Positions 48,824 through 59,248 of a stretch of 64,000 nucleotides of DNA are shown here, one piece after another; the stretch's first letter is position 1; every line of letters begins with the position of its first letter. The position numbers and the translations under genes are program-made. The stretch is taken from the NCBI RefSeq assembly GCF_024972775.1, contig NZ_CP092282.1, positions 4,369,525-4,433,524 of the forward strand, given 5' to 3'. Below the pieces are notes generated by a model. The model ran no database searches. It saw nothing but the letters and a program-made list of their open reading frames with translations, and had not been told where the DNA came from. Source of the stretch: Dehalobacter sp. DCM. GTDB taxonomy: Bacteria; Bacillota; Desulfitobacteriia; Desulfitobacteriales; Syntrophobotulaceae.

Positions 48824-49942
48824 TTAATCCTGATCCGGTCGGGATAGTATTTTAGCAGGATCAGACATGTTTTTCTTACCTGCAGCTTTTCTAAGGCGGT
48901 TCATAAAAGCTAACCCGATCCCCTCTTCCGAGATTTCTTCAGCGAGGATCATATCAACCTTATGTTTATCGCAATAGCGAAGTCCCTCATACAGACGGCC
49001 TGCAGCCAAGGTAAGATCCTCCTCTGACCCCAGGATAAATAGCGTATCTGCCCTGCTAAGTATGTCCATCGGCATCAAAGCGGCTGTATTCTTTAAGCAA
49101 AGAAGCCCTATTTTTTTTCCGTCTTCTTTCTTGCATAGGAGATGCGATATCTTCTCAACTTTTTCCGGAATGCTGCCATGGATAAGGACCACATCCCCCT
49201 CCGGCGCATAATGCCGGTATTTCATACCCGGTGATTTCGGTTGATCATTGCCGGAATGGCAGTCCAGATCGACCCTACCCAAAACAGCCTCCAGCTGTTC
49301 ACGGGTGATCCCTCCGGGACGCAAAATCACCGGTATTTCTCCCGTCAGATCCAGGACAGTTGATTCCAATCCGACCGTACATGGTCCGCCATCGATGAGC
49401 AGCGGAATCTTCCCGTTTAAATCCTGCCAAACATGCTCTGCAAGGGTGGGACTCGGTTTCCCAGATAGGTTGGCACTGGGCGCTGCCAGCGGACAGCCCG
49501 CCGCCTGGATCAGAGCTAAGGCAACCGGGTGGGACGGCATGCGGACCGCCACCGTATCCAGTCCGCCGCTGACGATGTCCGGGATGATGTCTTTTTTCGG
49601 TAATACAATCGTTAACGGGCCCGGCCAAAACTGGCGTGCACAGATTTCTGCTTTTTGGGGCCACACTCGGACAATACCCGTTACTTCAGCTAAAGAAGCA
49701 ATATGCACGATCAACGGATTATCGGCAGGGCGCCCCTTAACTGCATATATTTTTTGGCAAGCGGCGCCGTTTAAGGCGTTCGCGCCCAAACCGTAGACAG
49801 TCTCAGTCGGGAAAGCAACAATTTCTCCTTTTTTCAGAAGCTCTCCTGCATCCTTAAGACACTCTGCCGTCTTTTCTGTAGGAGGCAGTGCGTCGCGGGT
49901 ATTGATCCCTTCTAAATGGATAGATACTCTTTTCGTTTCCAT
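48824..49942 (-). CDS. ywlC: L-threonylcarbamoyladenylate synthase (Sua5/YwlC)
   Basis: Makes the threonylcarbamoyl-AMP needed for t6A37 in tRNAs that read ANN codons. The 372-aa protein has the YrdC domain (about 30-215, FPTETVYGLGANA, KGRPADNPLIVHI, PSANLSGKPSPT) and the C-terminal Sua5 domain (about 240-345) joined by SPGMKYRHYAPEGDVVLI. The long Sua5 form, not the short YrdC. The ATG follows GAGGAGCGGCT. Co-oriented with prmC and prfA upstream. Confidence 0.95.
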   Translation of the reverse strand: METKRVSIHLEGINTRDALPPTEKTAECLKDAGELLKKGEIVAFPTETVYGLGANALNGAACQKIYAVKGRPADNPLIVHIASLAEVTGIVRVWPQKAEICARQFWPGPLTIVLPKKDIIPDIVSGGLDTVAVRMPSHPVALALIQAAGCPLAAPSANLSGKPSPTLAEHVWQDLNGKIPLLIDGGPCTVGLESTVLDLTGEIPVILRPGGITREQLEAVLGRVDLDCHSGNDQPKSPGMKYRHYAPEGDVVLIHGSIPEKVEKISHLLCKKEDGKKIGLLCLKNTAALMPMDILSRADTLFILGSEEDLTLAAGRLYEGLRYCDKHKVDMILAEEISEEGIGLAFMNRLRKAAGKKNMSDPAKILSRPDQD

Positions 49943-50004
49943 AGCCGCTCCTCATCACGGATTCTCCAATGCATACGAACGAAACATCAAAGATATGATA
50001 ATGG

Positions 50005-50892
50005 TTATTCCTTCCTGGCGATGACTATTCTATCCAGGCCGGCATAATCCTGAAATATTACAGTTCTATAACCTTCTGACGCAAATAAGGTTTTAACAGA
50101 AATCCCCTGATCGTAACCGATCTCTACGAGCAAAACACCCTGCGGGCTCAGATGAGCACCTGCATCCCGTGCGATACGCCGGTAAAAATCCAAGCCGTCA
50201 TTCCCGGCAATCAGCGCTTGTACGGGCTCTCGCCTGACTTCAGGTGAACAGACCTGCCAATCGGCATCGGATACATATGGGGGGTTGGATACAATGATAT
50301 CAAATGTTTCTCCTGATACTGCCTGAAAAAGGTCGCCTTGCCGAAATTCAACAACGGCATTAATCCGTTCTGCATTGTATCGAGCAACCGCTAATGCATC
50401 TCGTGAAATATCCGTCGCCGTAACAACAGCATTTGGCCAACAATGCGCGACTGAAACAGCAATAGCGCCGCTGCCGGTACACAGATCCAAAATCCTCACA
50501 GGTCTATACTTCGGACTCTCTTCTATAGTCTTTCCCAATTCCACGGTTTTCTCAACCAAGAGTTCCGTCTCCGGTCGCGGAATCAATACCCGATGATCCA
50601 CATAAAAATCCAATCCCATAAACTCCCGGACCTTAAGCAAATAAGCCAGGGGTTCCCGCCGGCCGCGTCTTGTAACAAGATCGTAATACTTCTCTCTTTG
50701 CGATCCCGTTACCTGTATATCACGCGCGATATACAATCTGTCTCTGGTCACGTCTAAGATATGCGCGAGAATAAGATCAGCCTCTGCCCGGGCTTCCGGT
50801 ACATCACACATCTGCAGATGCCGAGTACCTGTACATAATAATTCCCTTATATCGAGGGCTTCCATAATTTCCTTGGCTAACACACTTTTCAA
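50005..50892 (-). CDS. prmC: Release-factor glutamine methyltransferase
   Basis: Methylates the Gln of the GGQ motif in RF1 and RF2, raising termination efficiency. About 295 aa. The SAM fold has LDLCTGSGAIAVSVA, and catalytic NPPY sits in IIVSNPPYVSD. RVLIPRPETELLVE is the conserved link between the helical N-terminal domain and the catalytic domain. The TTG 50892 start follows GGAATAGAG; ATG 50865 (MEALDIREL) is possible. Its two substrates, prfA (adjacent) and prfB, are both in this window. Confidence 0.95.
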   Translation of the reverse strand: MKSVLAKEIMEALDIRELLCTGTRHLQMCDVPEARAEADLILAHILDVTRDRLYIARDIQVTGSQREKYYDLVTRRGRREPLAYLLKVREFMGLDFYVDHRVLIPRPETELLVEKTVELGKTIEESPKYRPVRILDLCTGSGAIAVSVAHCWPNAVVTATDISRDALAVARYNAERINAVVEFRQGDLFQAVSGETFDIIVSNPPYVSDADWQVCSPEVRREPVQALIAGNDGLDFYRRIARDAGAHLSPQGVLLVEIGYDQGISVKTLFASEGYRTVIFQDYAGLDRIVIARKE

Positions 50893-50954
50893 CTCTATTC
50901 CAACACGAGTACCATGTCAACCTGTTTATGTTGGCCAGGTACTAGCAAAATAGT

Positions 50955-52022
50955 TTAAACAGAAGCTTTCAGCTTTTCTGCCTGATCGGTGGTAATCAAC
51001 GCATTGATGATTTCTTCAAGATCCCCGAGCAGGATACTATCCAATTTATGCAGGGTTAGTCCGATTCGATGGTCTGAAACCCGTCCCTGGGGGAAGTTGT
51101 AGGTACGGATGCGTTCGCTGCGGTCACCGGTACCGACCTGGCTCTTTCTTTCCTGCGCAATTTCCCCGGCGGCTTCCTCCTGCGCCTTTTCCAAAAGCCT
51201 GGCTCTAAGCACCCTCAACGCTTTGTCTTTATTCTTATGCTGGGATTTCTCGTCCTGGCAGGAAACAACAATGCCGGTCGGAAGATGTGTGATTCGTATT
51301 GCCGACTGAGTCGTGTTCACCGATTGTCCGCCAGGCCCGCTGGAACAAAAGATATCAATCCGGATATCATTGGGGCTGATAGTGACATCGACTTCTTCGG
51401 CTTCTGGCAGGACAGCCACCGTGACTGTCGATGTATGGATCCGTCCTCCTGATTCGGTCGTCGGAATACGTTGCACGCGATGGACGCCGCTCTCGTATTT
51501 TAACCGGCTGTATGCACCCTGTCCTTCGATCATGAAAATAATTTCTTTAAAACCGCCGATATCCGTATAACTTGCGCTCAGAAGTTCGGTTCGCCAGTTT
51601 TGGCTTTCGGCATATTTAGTATACATTTTATATAAGTCGCTTGCAAAAAGCGCCGCTTCATCGCCGCCTGCACCAGCCCGGATTTCCATAATGACGTTCT
51701 TCTCGTCATTAGGGTCTTTAGGCAGGAGCAGGATCTTTAATTGCTCCTCCATCATCAACTTCTTTTCCAGAAGTTCATCTTCCTCCGATTCCACCATGGC
51801 CCTCATCTCGCTATCCGTTTCATCTACCAATAGTGCCTTGAGGTCTTCGATCTGCCTATTATTCTCTTTATAGGCCTGATAGACGGTCACTGTCTCGGTT
51901 AACCCCGCTTGACTTCTGGCGTATTTCTGAAAATCTGCCTGGTTGGCAATGATCTCCGGTTTGGCCAGGAGTTCAGTGAGCTCATTGTATCTTTTTTCAA
52001 TATCTTCAAGTCGGTTCAGCAT
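50955..52022 (-). CDS. prfA: Peptide chain release factor 1
   Basis: Releases peptides at UAA and UAG. About 355 aa. GGQ in [16 protein letters not shown]. The anticodon-like recognition region ([20 protein letters not shown]) carries the P-x-T type tripeptide PTTE. Start ATG 52022 ([15 protein letters not shown]) follows GGGAGAGATCAGAA; the open extension to 52070 ([10 protein letters not shown]...) is not family-like. It lies 62 bp upstream of prmC, the usual pair. Confidence 0.97.
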   Translation of the reverse strand: MLNRLEDIEKRYNELTELLAKPEIIANQADFQKYARSQAGLTETVTVYQAYKENNRQIEDLKALLVDETDSEMRAMVESEEDELLEKKLMMEEQLKILLLPKDPNDEKNVIMEIRAGAGGDEAALFASDLYKMYTKYAESQNWRTELLSASYTDIGGFKEIIFMIEGQGAYSRLKYESGVHRVQRIPTTESGGRIHTSTVTVAVLPEAEEVDVTISPNDIRIDIFCSSGPGGQSVNTTQSAIRITHLPTGIVVSCQDEKSQHKNKDKALRVLRARLLEKAQEEAAGEIAQERKSQVGTGDRSERIRTYNFPQGRVSDHRIGLTLHKLDSILLGDLEEIINALITTDQAEKLKASV

Positions 52023-52186
52023 TTCTGATCTCTCCCAAATATCGTAATCTTCACTATCGGGCGTAAACATAGTAATGGTGTATTTCGTAATGGTTTACTT
52101 TACAAGAATTTCTGACTGGCTTGTTATTATTCTATGATAGTTCCGGCCCTGTAGCAAGCACACCTTTTAAAGTAGCTAGATAATCG

Positions 52187-52215
52187 AAAAGCAGAGCTTA
52201 CGCTCTGCTCTTTTA
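52187..52215. terminator. Terminator after rpmE
   Basis: GCAGAGC/GCTCTGC stem with TTAC loop, A4 on one side and T-rich on the other, 31 bp past the rpmE stop. It separates rpmE from prfA. Confidence 0.75.
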
Positions 52216-52245
52216 CTTGGTTGTGGCAACGACCAATCGCCGTTA

Positions 52246-52446
52246 TTACTGCAAACCGTATTTCTTTTTAAAACGATCGACACGACCACCGGCGTCAACA
52301 AAACGTTGTACACCTGTGTAGAAAGGATGACACTTGGAACAAATATCCGTTTTAATATCTTTCCTTGTGCTGCCTGTTTCTATGACATTACCGCAAGCGC
52401 AGGTAATTGTAGTCTGTTCATATTTCGGATGAATCTTTTCTTTCAT
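52246..52446 (-). CDS. rpmE: 50S ribosomal protein L31 (zinc form)
   Basis: 66-aa protein of the large-subunit central protuberance. Cys16, Cys18, Cys36 and Cys39 make the zinc site of the C+ form, as opposed to the zinc-free paralogue RpmE2. HPFYTG and [10 protein letters not shown] are conserved. Flanked by terminators or gaps on both sides, so probably its own transcript. Confidence 0.97.
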   Translation of the reverse strand: MKEKIHPKYEQTTITCACGNVIETGSTRKDIKTDICSKCHPFYTGVQRFVDAGGRVDRFKKKYGLQ

Positions 52447-52564
52447 AACCAGTCACCTTCCTTCCCATCAGATCGCTCAAAATCGAATAGAATCGACGAA
52501 TGATATTTTAACATATCTTCACCTATCCGGTCAAGAAAAATCCAAATTTACGCCGATAATCTCA

Positions 52565-53545
52565 TTATTCATTGCAAGCGCCTTTGATTGCATATTTCGG
52601 CTTTTTAGCAAAACAATGTTTCGCTTCAATGAATCGTACCGTCCCTGTCTTGCCACGCATGACAACAGTATGCGTCGTCGCTCCGTCACTGTTAAAGATA
52701 ACGCCCTTAAGCAGCGGTCCTTCTGTAATCCCGGTTGCCGCAAAGAAAATGTCGTCCGTATTAACTAAATCATTTAAGGTGAGGAGTTTACTGACATCAG
52801 TGATTCCTAAATTCAGCGCCCTTTGAATGTCATCATCGTTTTCCGGCCAAAGTCTGCCCTGCATTTCACCGCCCATGCAACGCAATGCTGCTGCAGCAAG
52901 TACACCTTCCGGGGCCCCGCCTATACCCATCATGACATCAACCCCGCTTCCGGGAAGCGCGCAGGCAACCGCCGGTGCTACATCCCCATCGGTGATCAAG
53001 CGAATTCGTGAACCGGCTTCTCTGACCTGCTGGATGATTTCCGCATGCCGTGGTCTATCCAAAATAACAACCGTCAGATCTTTAATATTTTTATTTAACC
53101 CTTTAGCGATATTCTCCAAGTTTTCAGCAACAGGAGCATCCAAATGAATACGTCCTGCCGCACCTGGTCCAACAGCGATCTTATCCATATACATATCCGG
53201 TGCGTGCAAAAGCCCATAACGCTTCGTGACTGCCAGTACAGCAATTGAGCCCGGCATGCCTTTTGCAACCAGGTTGGTTCCTTCCAACGGGTCGACAGCA
53301 ACATCGACCTCCGGTTTCTCACCAGTACCAAGTTTCTCTCCAATATAAAGCATCGGGGCTTCATCCATTTCCCCTTCACCGATGACCACCGTTCCATCCA
53401 TGTGAACCGTATCGAATACGGCCCGCATCGCTTCTACCGCCGCATCATCCGCTTCATTCTTTTTTCCCATACCTACCCAACGGGCGGAGGCCAGCGCTGC
53501 TGCTTCCGTAACCCGGGCAAATTCCATGGTTAATTCTCTTTCCAT
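52565..53545 (-). CDS. glpX: Fructose-1,6-bisphosphatase, class II (GlpX)
   Basis: Hydrolyses fructose-1,6-bisphosphate to fructose-6-phosphate in gluconeogenesis; Mn/Mg dependent. 326 aa. Metal and phosphate ligands in KNEADDAAVEAMR, GEGEMDEAPMLYIGE, and VAVDPLEGTNLVAKG are typical of the class. The ATG follows AAAGGATGTAGCGAG. It precedes no glycerol genes here, so a purely gluconeogenic role is likely. fsa lies upstream. Confidence 0.96.
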   Translation of the reverse strand: MERELTMEFARVTEAAALASARWVGMGKKNEADDAAVEAMRAVFDTVHMDGTVVIGEGEMDEAPMLYIGEKLGTGEKPEVDVAVDPLEGTNLVAKGMPGSIAVLAVTKRYGLLHAPDMYMDKIAVGPGAAGRIHLDAPVAENLENIAKGLNKNIKDLTVVILDRPRHAEIIQQVREAGSRIRLITDGDVAPAVACALPGSGVDVMMGIGGAPEGVLAAAALRCMGGEMQGRLWPENDDDIQRALNLGITDVSKLLTLNDLVNTDDIFFAATGITEGPLLKGVIFNSDGATTHTVVMRGKTGTVRFIEAKHCFAKKPKYAIKGACNE

Positions 53546-53603
53546 CTCGCTACATCCTTTATTAATTTATTCTTTATCTTATGACCCAACAGCCAAGTAA
53601 TCA

Positions 53604-54239
53604 TTATTTTTTCCAGTCTGCCAAGAAACGGTTGATTCCCGCTGTTGTTAACGGATGCTCCGATAACTTGCTAAGGACATTGTATGGAACCGTCGCAAAA
53701 TCGGCCCCGATCTTTGCTGCCTCCAATACGTGAACAGGATGTCGGATACTGGCAGCAATGATTCGGCAGTCCAGATCATGGACTTCAAAAATTGTGCAGA
53801 TGTCTGATAATAGATCCATACCGACTTCACCGATATCATCGAGTCGTCCTAAGAAAGGACTGACATAAGCCGCGCCGGCGCGTGCAGCCAGTAACGCTTG
53901 AACCGGTGTAAATACTAAAGTAACATTCGTTCGGATCCCTTCCTCTTTTAAAGTCTTTACTGCTTTCAGCCCGTCCAGAGTCATTGGGATCTTGACAACA
54001 ATATTCGGAGCGAGAGAAGCAAGCTCCCGAGCCTCTGTTACCATGCCCGCATAGTCCAAAGCAATAACCTCAGCGCTGATAGGACCATCAACGCGTGCCG
54101 CAATATTACGGATAAGCGTTAAAAAATCCGTATTTTCTTTAGCTACTAAAGAAGGGTTTGTTGTCACTCCGGCGATCACACCCATATCCCAAGCCTTTGT
54201 GATCTCGTCAATATTTGCTGAATCCAAGAAAAACCGCAT
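53604..54239 (-). CDS. fsa: Transaldolase, FSA/TalC type
   Basis: Small transaldolase moving dihydroxyacetone units between sugar phosphates, or fructose-6-phosphate aldolase. The 211-aa protein is the short decameric form. The Schiff-base Lys is in NIVVKIPMT (about residue 83). N-terminal [13 protein letters not shown] and [12 protein letters not shown] are conserved. Start ATG 54239 follows GGGAGGATGATATTT; the first ATG (54248) is inside that site. With the transketolase and rpiB it completes a non-oxidative pentose phosphate route in this window. Confidence 0.93.
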   Translation of the reverse strand: MRFFLDSANIDEITKAWDMGVIAGVTTNPSLVAKENTDFLTLIRNIAARVDGPISAEVIALDYAGMVTEARELASLAPNIVVKIPMTLDGLKAVKTLKEEGIRTNVTLVFTPVQALLAARAGAAYVSPFLGRLDDIGEVGMDLLSDICTIFEVHDLDCRIIAASIRHPVHVLEAAKIGADFATVPYNVLSKLSEHPLTTAGINRFLADWKK

Positions 54240-54307
54240 AAATATCATCCTCCCTTACATATTAGAGATGACAGATCGATTTAATGACGGTTTTAGCACG
54301 TTTCTGC

Positions 54308-54988
54308 TTAATTTTTAATCGTAATTTTTCGTATAGTATCATTAACAATCTGTATCATATTGGGGTCCAGTCTAATCGCTCCAACCTCATCCAACGTACG
54401 TAAAATGGATTTGTTTTCGGTATTGATGATCCCGACGGCATGACAGCTAGCACAAAAAAGTTCGATTTTATCCGGAAGGATCTCTACCGACAGATCATGA
54501 CTCCCGCACTCACAACTAAGCTGCCCCTTATCAGCCATCCGGTCCAGTATCTCCATTACACCATAAACAATAAAGAAATCATCGGTTTCACTGGCAAATT
54601 CTTCATCATCACTGACAAACTCAGATACAAATTCAACAAAATCGCGTTTCGTCTCCTGACACAGCGCAACAACCGTCTGCCGGGGCCCGAAATAACCAAT
54701 GGGACGGGCCTTGTCATTACACACAAGACTAATCGGCTCTGTTCCCCAGATCGCTTTCCTCGATGCCGACCTATGATGTGCTTTCCCGCAGTAAATACAT
54801 TGATACTCGATACTGACTTTTTTGTTTTGGTGTTTGAAATTGAGCAATGTGAGTAGTGATGTTCCACAGGAGCAGAAAAAATTATCTCTAACATTATTCG
54901 CTAACGAAAATGCAGAAATCGTTTTATATTGTATCTTTCCACAATGTGGACAAATCATTCCGATTGTGGTTACAGCCGGAAAAATCAC
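54308..54988 (-). CDS. Multi-zinc-ribbon protein of unknown function
   Basis: About 226 aa, no membrane segment. Cysteine pairs are spaced along the chain: CPHC (about 13), CSC (about 39), CIYC (about 65), CEC near 170 and CASC near 195. Acidic and hydrophobic helices (about 105-160) lie between the two Cys groups. This suggests two zinc-ribbon modules flanking a helical region. The chosen GTG 54988 (MIFPAVTTIGMICPHCG) follows GGGGGTGAGTCGCTC; ATG 55015 is the longer alternative, without a clear site. It lies between fsa and alr. I do not recognise a named family. Confidence 0.7.
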   Translation of the reverse strand: MIFPAVTTIGMICPHCGKIQYKTISAFSLANNVRDNFFCSCGTSLLTLLNFKHQNKKVSIEYQCIYCGKAHHRSASRKAIWGTEPISLVCNDKARPIGYFGPRQTVVALCQETKRDFVEFVSEFVSDDEEFASETDDFFIVYGVMEILDRMADKGQLSCECGSHDLSVEILPDKIELFCASCHAVGIINTENKSILRTLDEVGAIRLDPNMIQIVNDTIRKITIKN

Positions 54989-55140
54989 GAGCGACTCACC
55001 CCCTTGGCACCCCATCAGTCGCTGATCCTTATGCGTTATTATTTCTCCGGATGAACATTTTTTCCTGCAATAATATTAAATTTATAGCAGAAAAGCATTC
55101 AGTATAAAGATAAAAGTGACGCCAAGAAAAAAGAAATAGT

Positions 55141-56334
55141 TTATATCTCCTTATTACCTACTGTGTTAAGTGCCAAAAATTCCTCGCTCAAAGACCGTGC
55201 TTTATAGTATAACCCTTCTTTTATATATATCCTCATTATTCGCGGATTTGCCTGAGTCCTTCTTAGGGGAATGATCATTTCGTCACCGAGTTGGCAAGGT
55301 ACCTCTCCCACATCAAGCACCGTCAGCTGCATACCGATCTTGCCTGCCACTGTCACTGTCCTCCCGCCCAGCATAAGTTTTTCTTTTCCTAACTGTATGC
55401 CGATCAGAGCAGCCGTATTCTTGATAATAATTTTAATCAGGTCGATCACATTCTGTGGTACCAACTTTGGTTCAATCCCAAAACCATCAGCATATCCTGC
55501 AGGGATCACCGCCAGCGTCGTTTCTTTTTTTGTTTTATAGAGACTCTGGTAGCCGACATAGGTAGCCTTTGGCGCCTTTTGGACGTGGACAATACGGGTC
55601 TTTGCCAGCCAAGGGTCTCTTAAACGCAGTTTTCCGGCAAAAGCAGGTGTTGGGTAATGCCCGATAATAAGTGTGCCCACCCTCACGTAATCGTAGTGGT
55701 ACTGCGGAAAATCAAAATATGCGGCACTGTTGCAGACATGTTTTTCAGGAATAAGAATACCTAAAGCTTCCAATTTTTTAACTGCATCAATAAATCGCTC
55801 GTGTTGTATTTGTGTATAGGCTTTGTCACGCTGCGCGCCGCGTGCAAAATGCGTATAGGCGCCTCTCACGTGGAGAGAGGACGCTGCGGTCAATCGCGCC
55901 GCCAGCTCCTGCAGCTGTCCATCAGCAAATCCTGTCCGACCCATCCCCGTTTCAATCTTGATATGGACCTTGGCTTGTTTGCCGCACTTCGCCGCAAGCT
56001 TGTTCATTACCGATATCCAGTCAAGCTGAGAGACAGTGATTTCTATATCGGCTTCAATGGCGGCCGGCCAGTCTTCCGGGCTAGACGGACCGAGCACCAG
56101 GATTTGGCCCCTAATTTGTTGAGAGCGCAGAGCTAAGGCTTCCGTAATCGTTGTCACAGCATAGGCCAAACACCCTTCTTCTTGCAAGGCGCGGGCAACT
56201 TCCGCTGCACCAAGGCCATAGGCGTCGGCCTTAACAACGGCCATAACACTGCATCCTTCCGAAAGGCCGGATACAACCTGTTGATAGTTATGTTTTATTG
56301 CATCGAGATCAACTTCGATCCATAAGTCCGACAT
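55141..56334 (-). CDS. alr: Alanine racemase, somewhat divergent
   Basis: PLP enzyme making D-alanine for peptidoglycan. 397 aa. The PLP-Lys is in AVVKADAYGLGAAEV (about 33-37). The substrate tyrosine region reads YVGYQSLYKTKKETTLAVIPAGYADGF. Differences from typical Alr: the VRPGIxLYG block is VRVGTLIIGHYP, and the C-terminal part is atypical. The fold and cofactor sites look intact, so another amino-acid racemase activity is possible. The ATG follows AGAGGTAAATA, 17 bp downstream of the femX-like gene. Confidence 0.85.
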   Translation of the reverse strand: MSDLWIEVDLDAIKHNYQQVVSGLSEGCSVMAVVKADAYGLGAAEVARALQEEGCLAYAVTTITEALALRSQQIRGQILVLGPSSPEDWPAAIEADIEITVSQLDWISVMNKLAAKCGKQAKVHIKIETGMGRTGFADGQLQELAARLTAASSLHVRGAYTHFARGAQRDKAYTQIQHERFIDAVKKLEALGILIPEKHVCNSAAYFDFPQYHYDYVRVGTLIIGHYPTPAFAGKLRLRDPWLAKTRIVHVQKAPKATYVGYQSLYKTKKETTLAVIPAGYADGFGIEPKLVPQNVIDLIKIIIKNTAALIGIQLGKEKLMLGGRTVTVAGKIGMQLTVLDVGEVPCQLGDEMIIPLRRTQANPRIMRIYIKEGLYYKARSLSEEFLALNTVGNKEI

Positions 56335-56351
56335 TATTTACCTCTTTACAA

Positions 56352-57428
56352 TCACTTTCCTCGCAATTTAGCCAGCAAACCTTTCAGCTTCCCTGAGTAC
56401 ACTTTCTCGGCAATTTGCCAAATTGTATACATAAATGGCCGATAGACAAAGTCCCATTCACCGATAAATTCAGTGAATTCACCATTGAATCCTTTTTTGA
56501 ATTTATAGAGACCATAGAGCGGGTTATCCTCACTCAGATCACCGGATACGCCTCGGAAATCATACAGACTGCAGCCATTGGCTTTCGCCCAGCGAATCAT
56601 TTCCCACTGAATCAAATAATTAGGCATCACATTGCGATATGAATTGGAAGACGCGCCATAGATGTACCAGGCTTTATCACCGGTAACAAACGCCAGTGTG
56701 CCCGCGATGATCTTCCCTTCAAACTCGGCAATAAAGAGTTGTCCAAACCCCGTCGGAACCAGGGTATCGTAAATATCTTCAAAATAGGAATAGGAACGCA
56801 CTAAAAAATTATCCCGTTCGGTGGTTTCCTTAAGAACCCGATAAAATTCCGGAAGGTCCGTGCGCGTACCAATCCGGATATGAACACCTTTTTTGATAGC
56901 CAGGCGAATATTGTAACGGGTCTTTTGATTCATATTCGCGAGGAGTACCTCTTCATCGGGTGATATATCCAAACGAAAAACAAACTTCGGCTGAACCCCT
57001 TCAAAATTTTTACCGTTATCCATTTTCTTAAAACCCGCTGCGGTAAGCAATTGGGATAAAACCTGATCCTCAGAAGGGATATCCGGATCGATTTTTAAAA
57101 GAATGGCTTTTTGTTTCTTGGCCAAGTCTTTGATGGCATCCATAACAGCCGTTAATTTCGCTTGGTTATGCATGTCTACAACCGGTCCCCGCGGACAATA
57201 GAATATGGGAGCACCAATCAACGGCAACCTCCGCTCAAGAACCGTAGCTGCCGCAATCACGTCACCATTCTTGTTTTCTAAAAGCAGCCGCCATGGTTTC
57301 CAGCCTGTTCTGCCCTTGATTTCTCCCCATTCCCACAGTTGCAAAGCATGTCCTTTTGGGTGCGAACATATAAAGGCGTTAAAATTTTCTCTATCTTTTT
57401 CAGTCAGCCAACGCGCTATCGTCTCCAT
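56352..57428 (-). CDS. femX: FemX/FemAB-family aminoacyltransferase
   Basis: Adds an amino acid from aminoacyl-tRNA to the lipid II stem peptide, starting the peptidoglycan cross-bridge. 358 aa. Two GNAT-like domains; the N-terminus begins FICSHPKGHALQLWEWGEIKGRTGWKP (the LQ..WG..K signature), and later YIYGASSNSYRNVMPNYLIQWEMI and GCSLYDFRGVSGD are family hallmarks. The coiled-coil arm present in staphylococcal FemA is absent, as in FemX of other Firmicutes. Operon with alr suggests the two modify the wall together. The donor amino acid cannot be read from sequence. Confidence 0.9.
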   Translation of the reverse strand: METIARWLTEKDRENFNAFICSHPKGHALQLWEWGEIKGRTGWKPWRLLLENKNGDVIAAATVLERRLPLIGAPIFYCPRGPVVDMHNQAKLTAVMDAIKDLAKKQKAILLKIDPDIPSEDQVLSQLLTAAGFKKMDNGKNFEGVQPKFVFRLDISPDEEVLLANMNQKTRYNIRLAIKKGVHIRIGTRTDLPEFYRVLKETTERDNFLVRSYSYFEDIYDTLVPTGFGQLFIAEFEGKIIAGTLAFVTGDKAWYIYGASSNSYRNVMPNYLIQWEMIRWAKANGCSLYDFRGVSGDLSEDNPLYGLYKFKKGFNGEFTEFIGEWDFVYRPFMYTIWQIAEKVYSGKLKGLLAKLRGK

Positions 57429-57476
57429 GTATAATACCTCTCCCGGACAGTGTTCCCGTTTATTAGTAAATAAATA

Positions 57477-57511
57477 CCAGCCTGTCTGTTGATATCGAAC
57501 AGCCAGGCCGG
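57477..57511 (-). terminator. Possible terminator of pyrG
   Basis: GCCTG-CTGTT/AACAG-CAGGC stem with one mismatch and a GATATC loop. On the minus strand it is followed by TATTTATTTACT. It starts 14 bp past the pyrG stop. Confidence 0.55.
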
Positions 57512-57524
57512 CTTGAAATCTATC

Positions 57525-59135
<1,611 letters not shown>

Positions 59136-59248
59136 CTACCCTTCCTTATCACATAATGTTATAAAATCAGTGATACACCTGCTATGTACCACATATTGAA
59201 TTCCTCTTTAAATCATTGATTACAAAACAAAACAATAAGGCTCTTACC

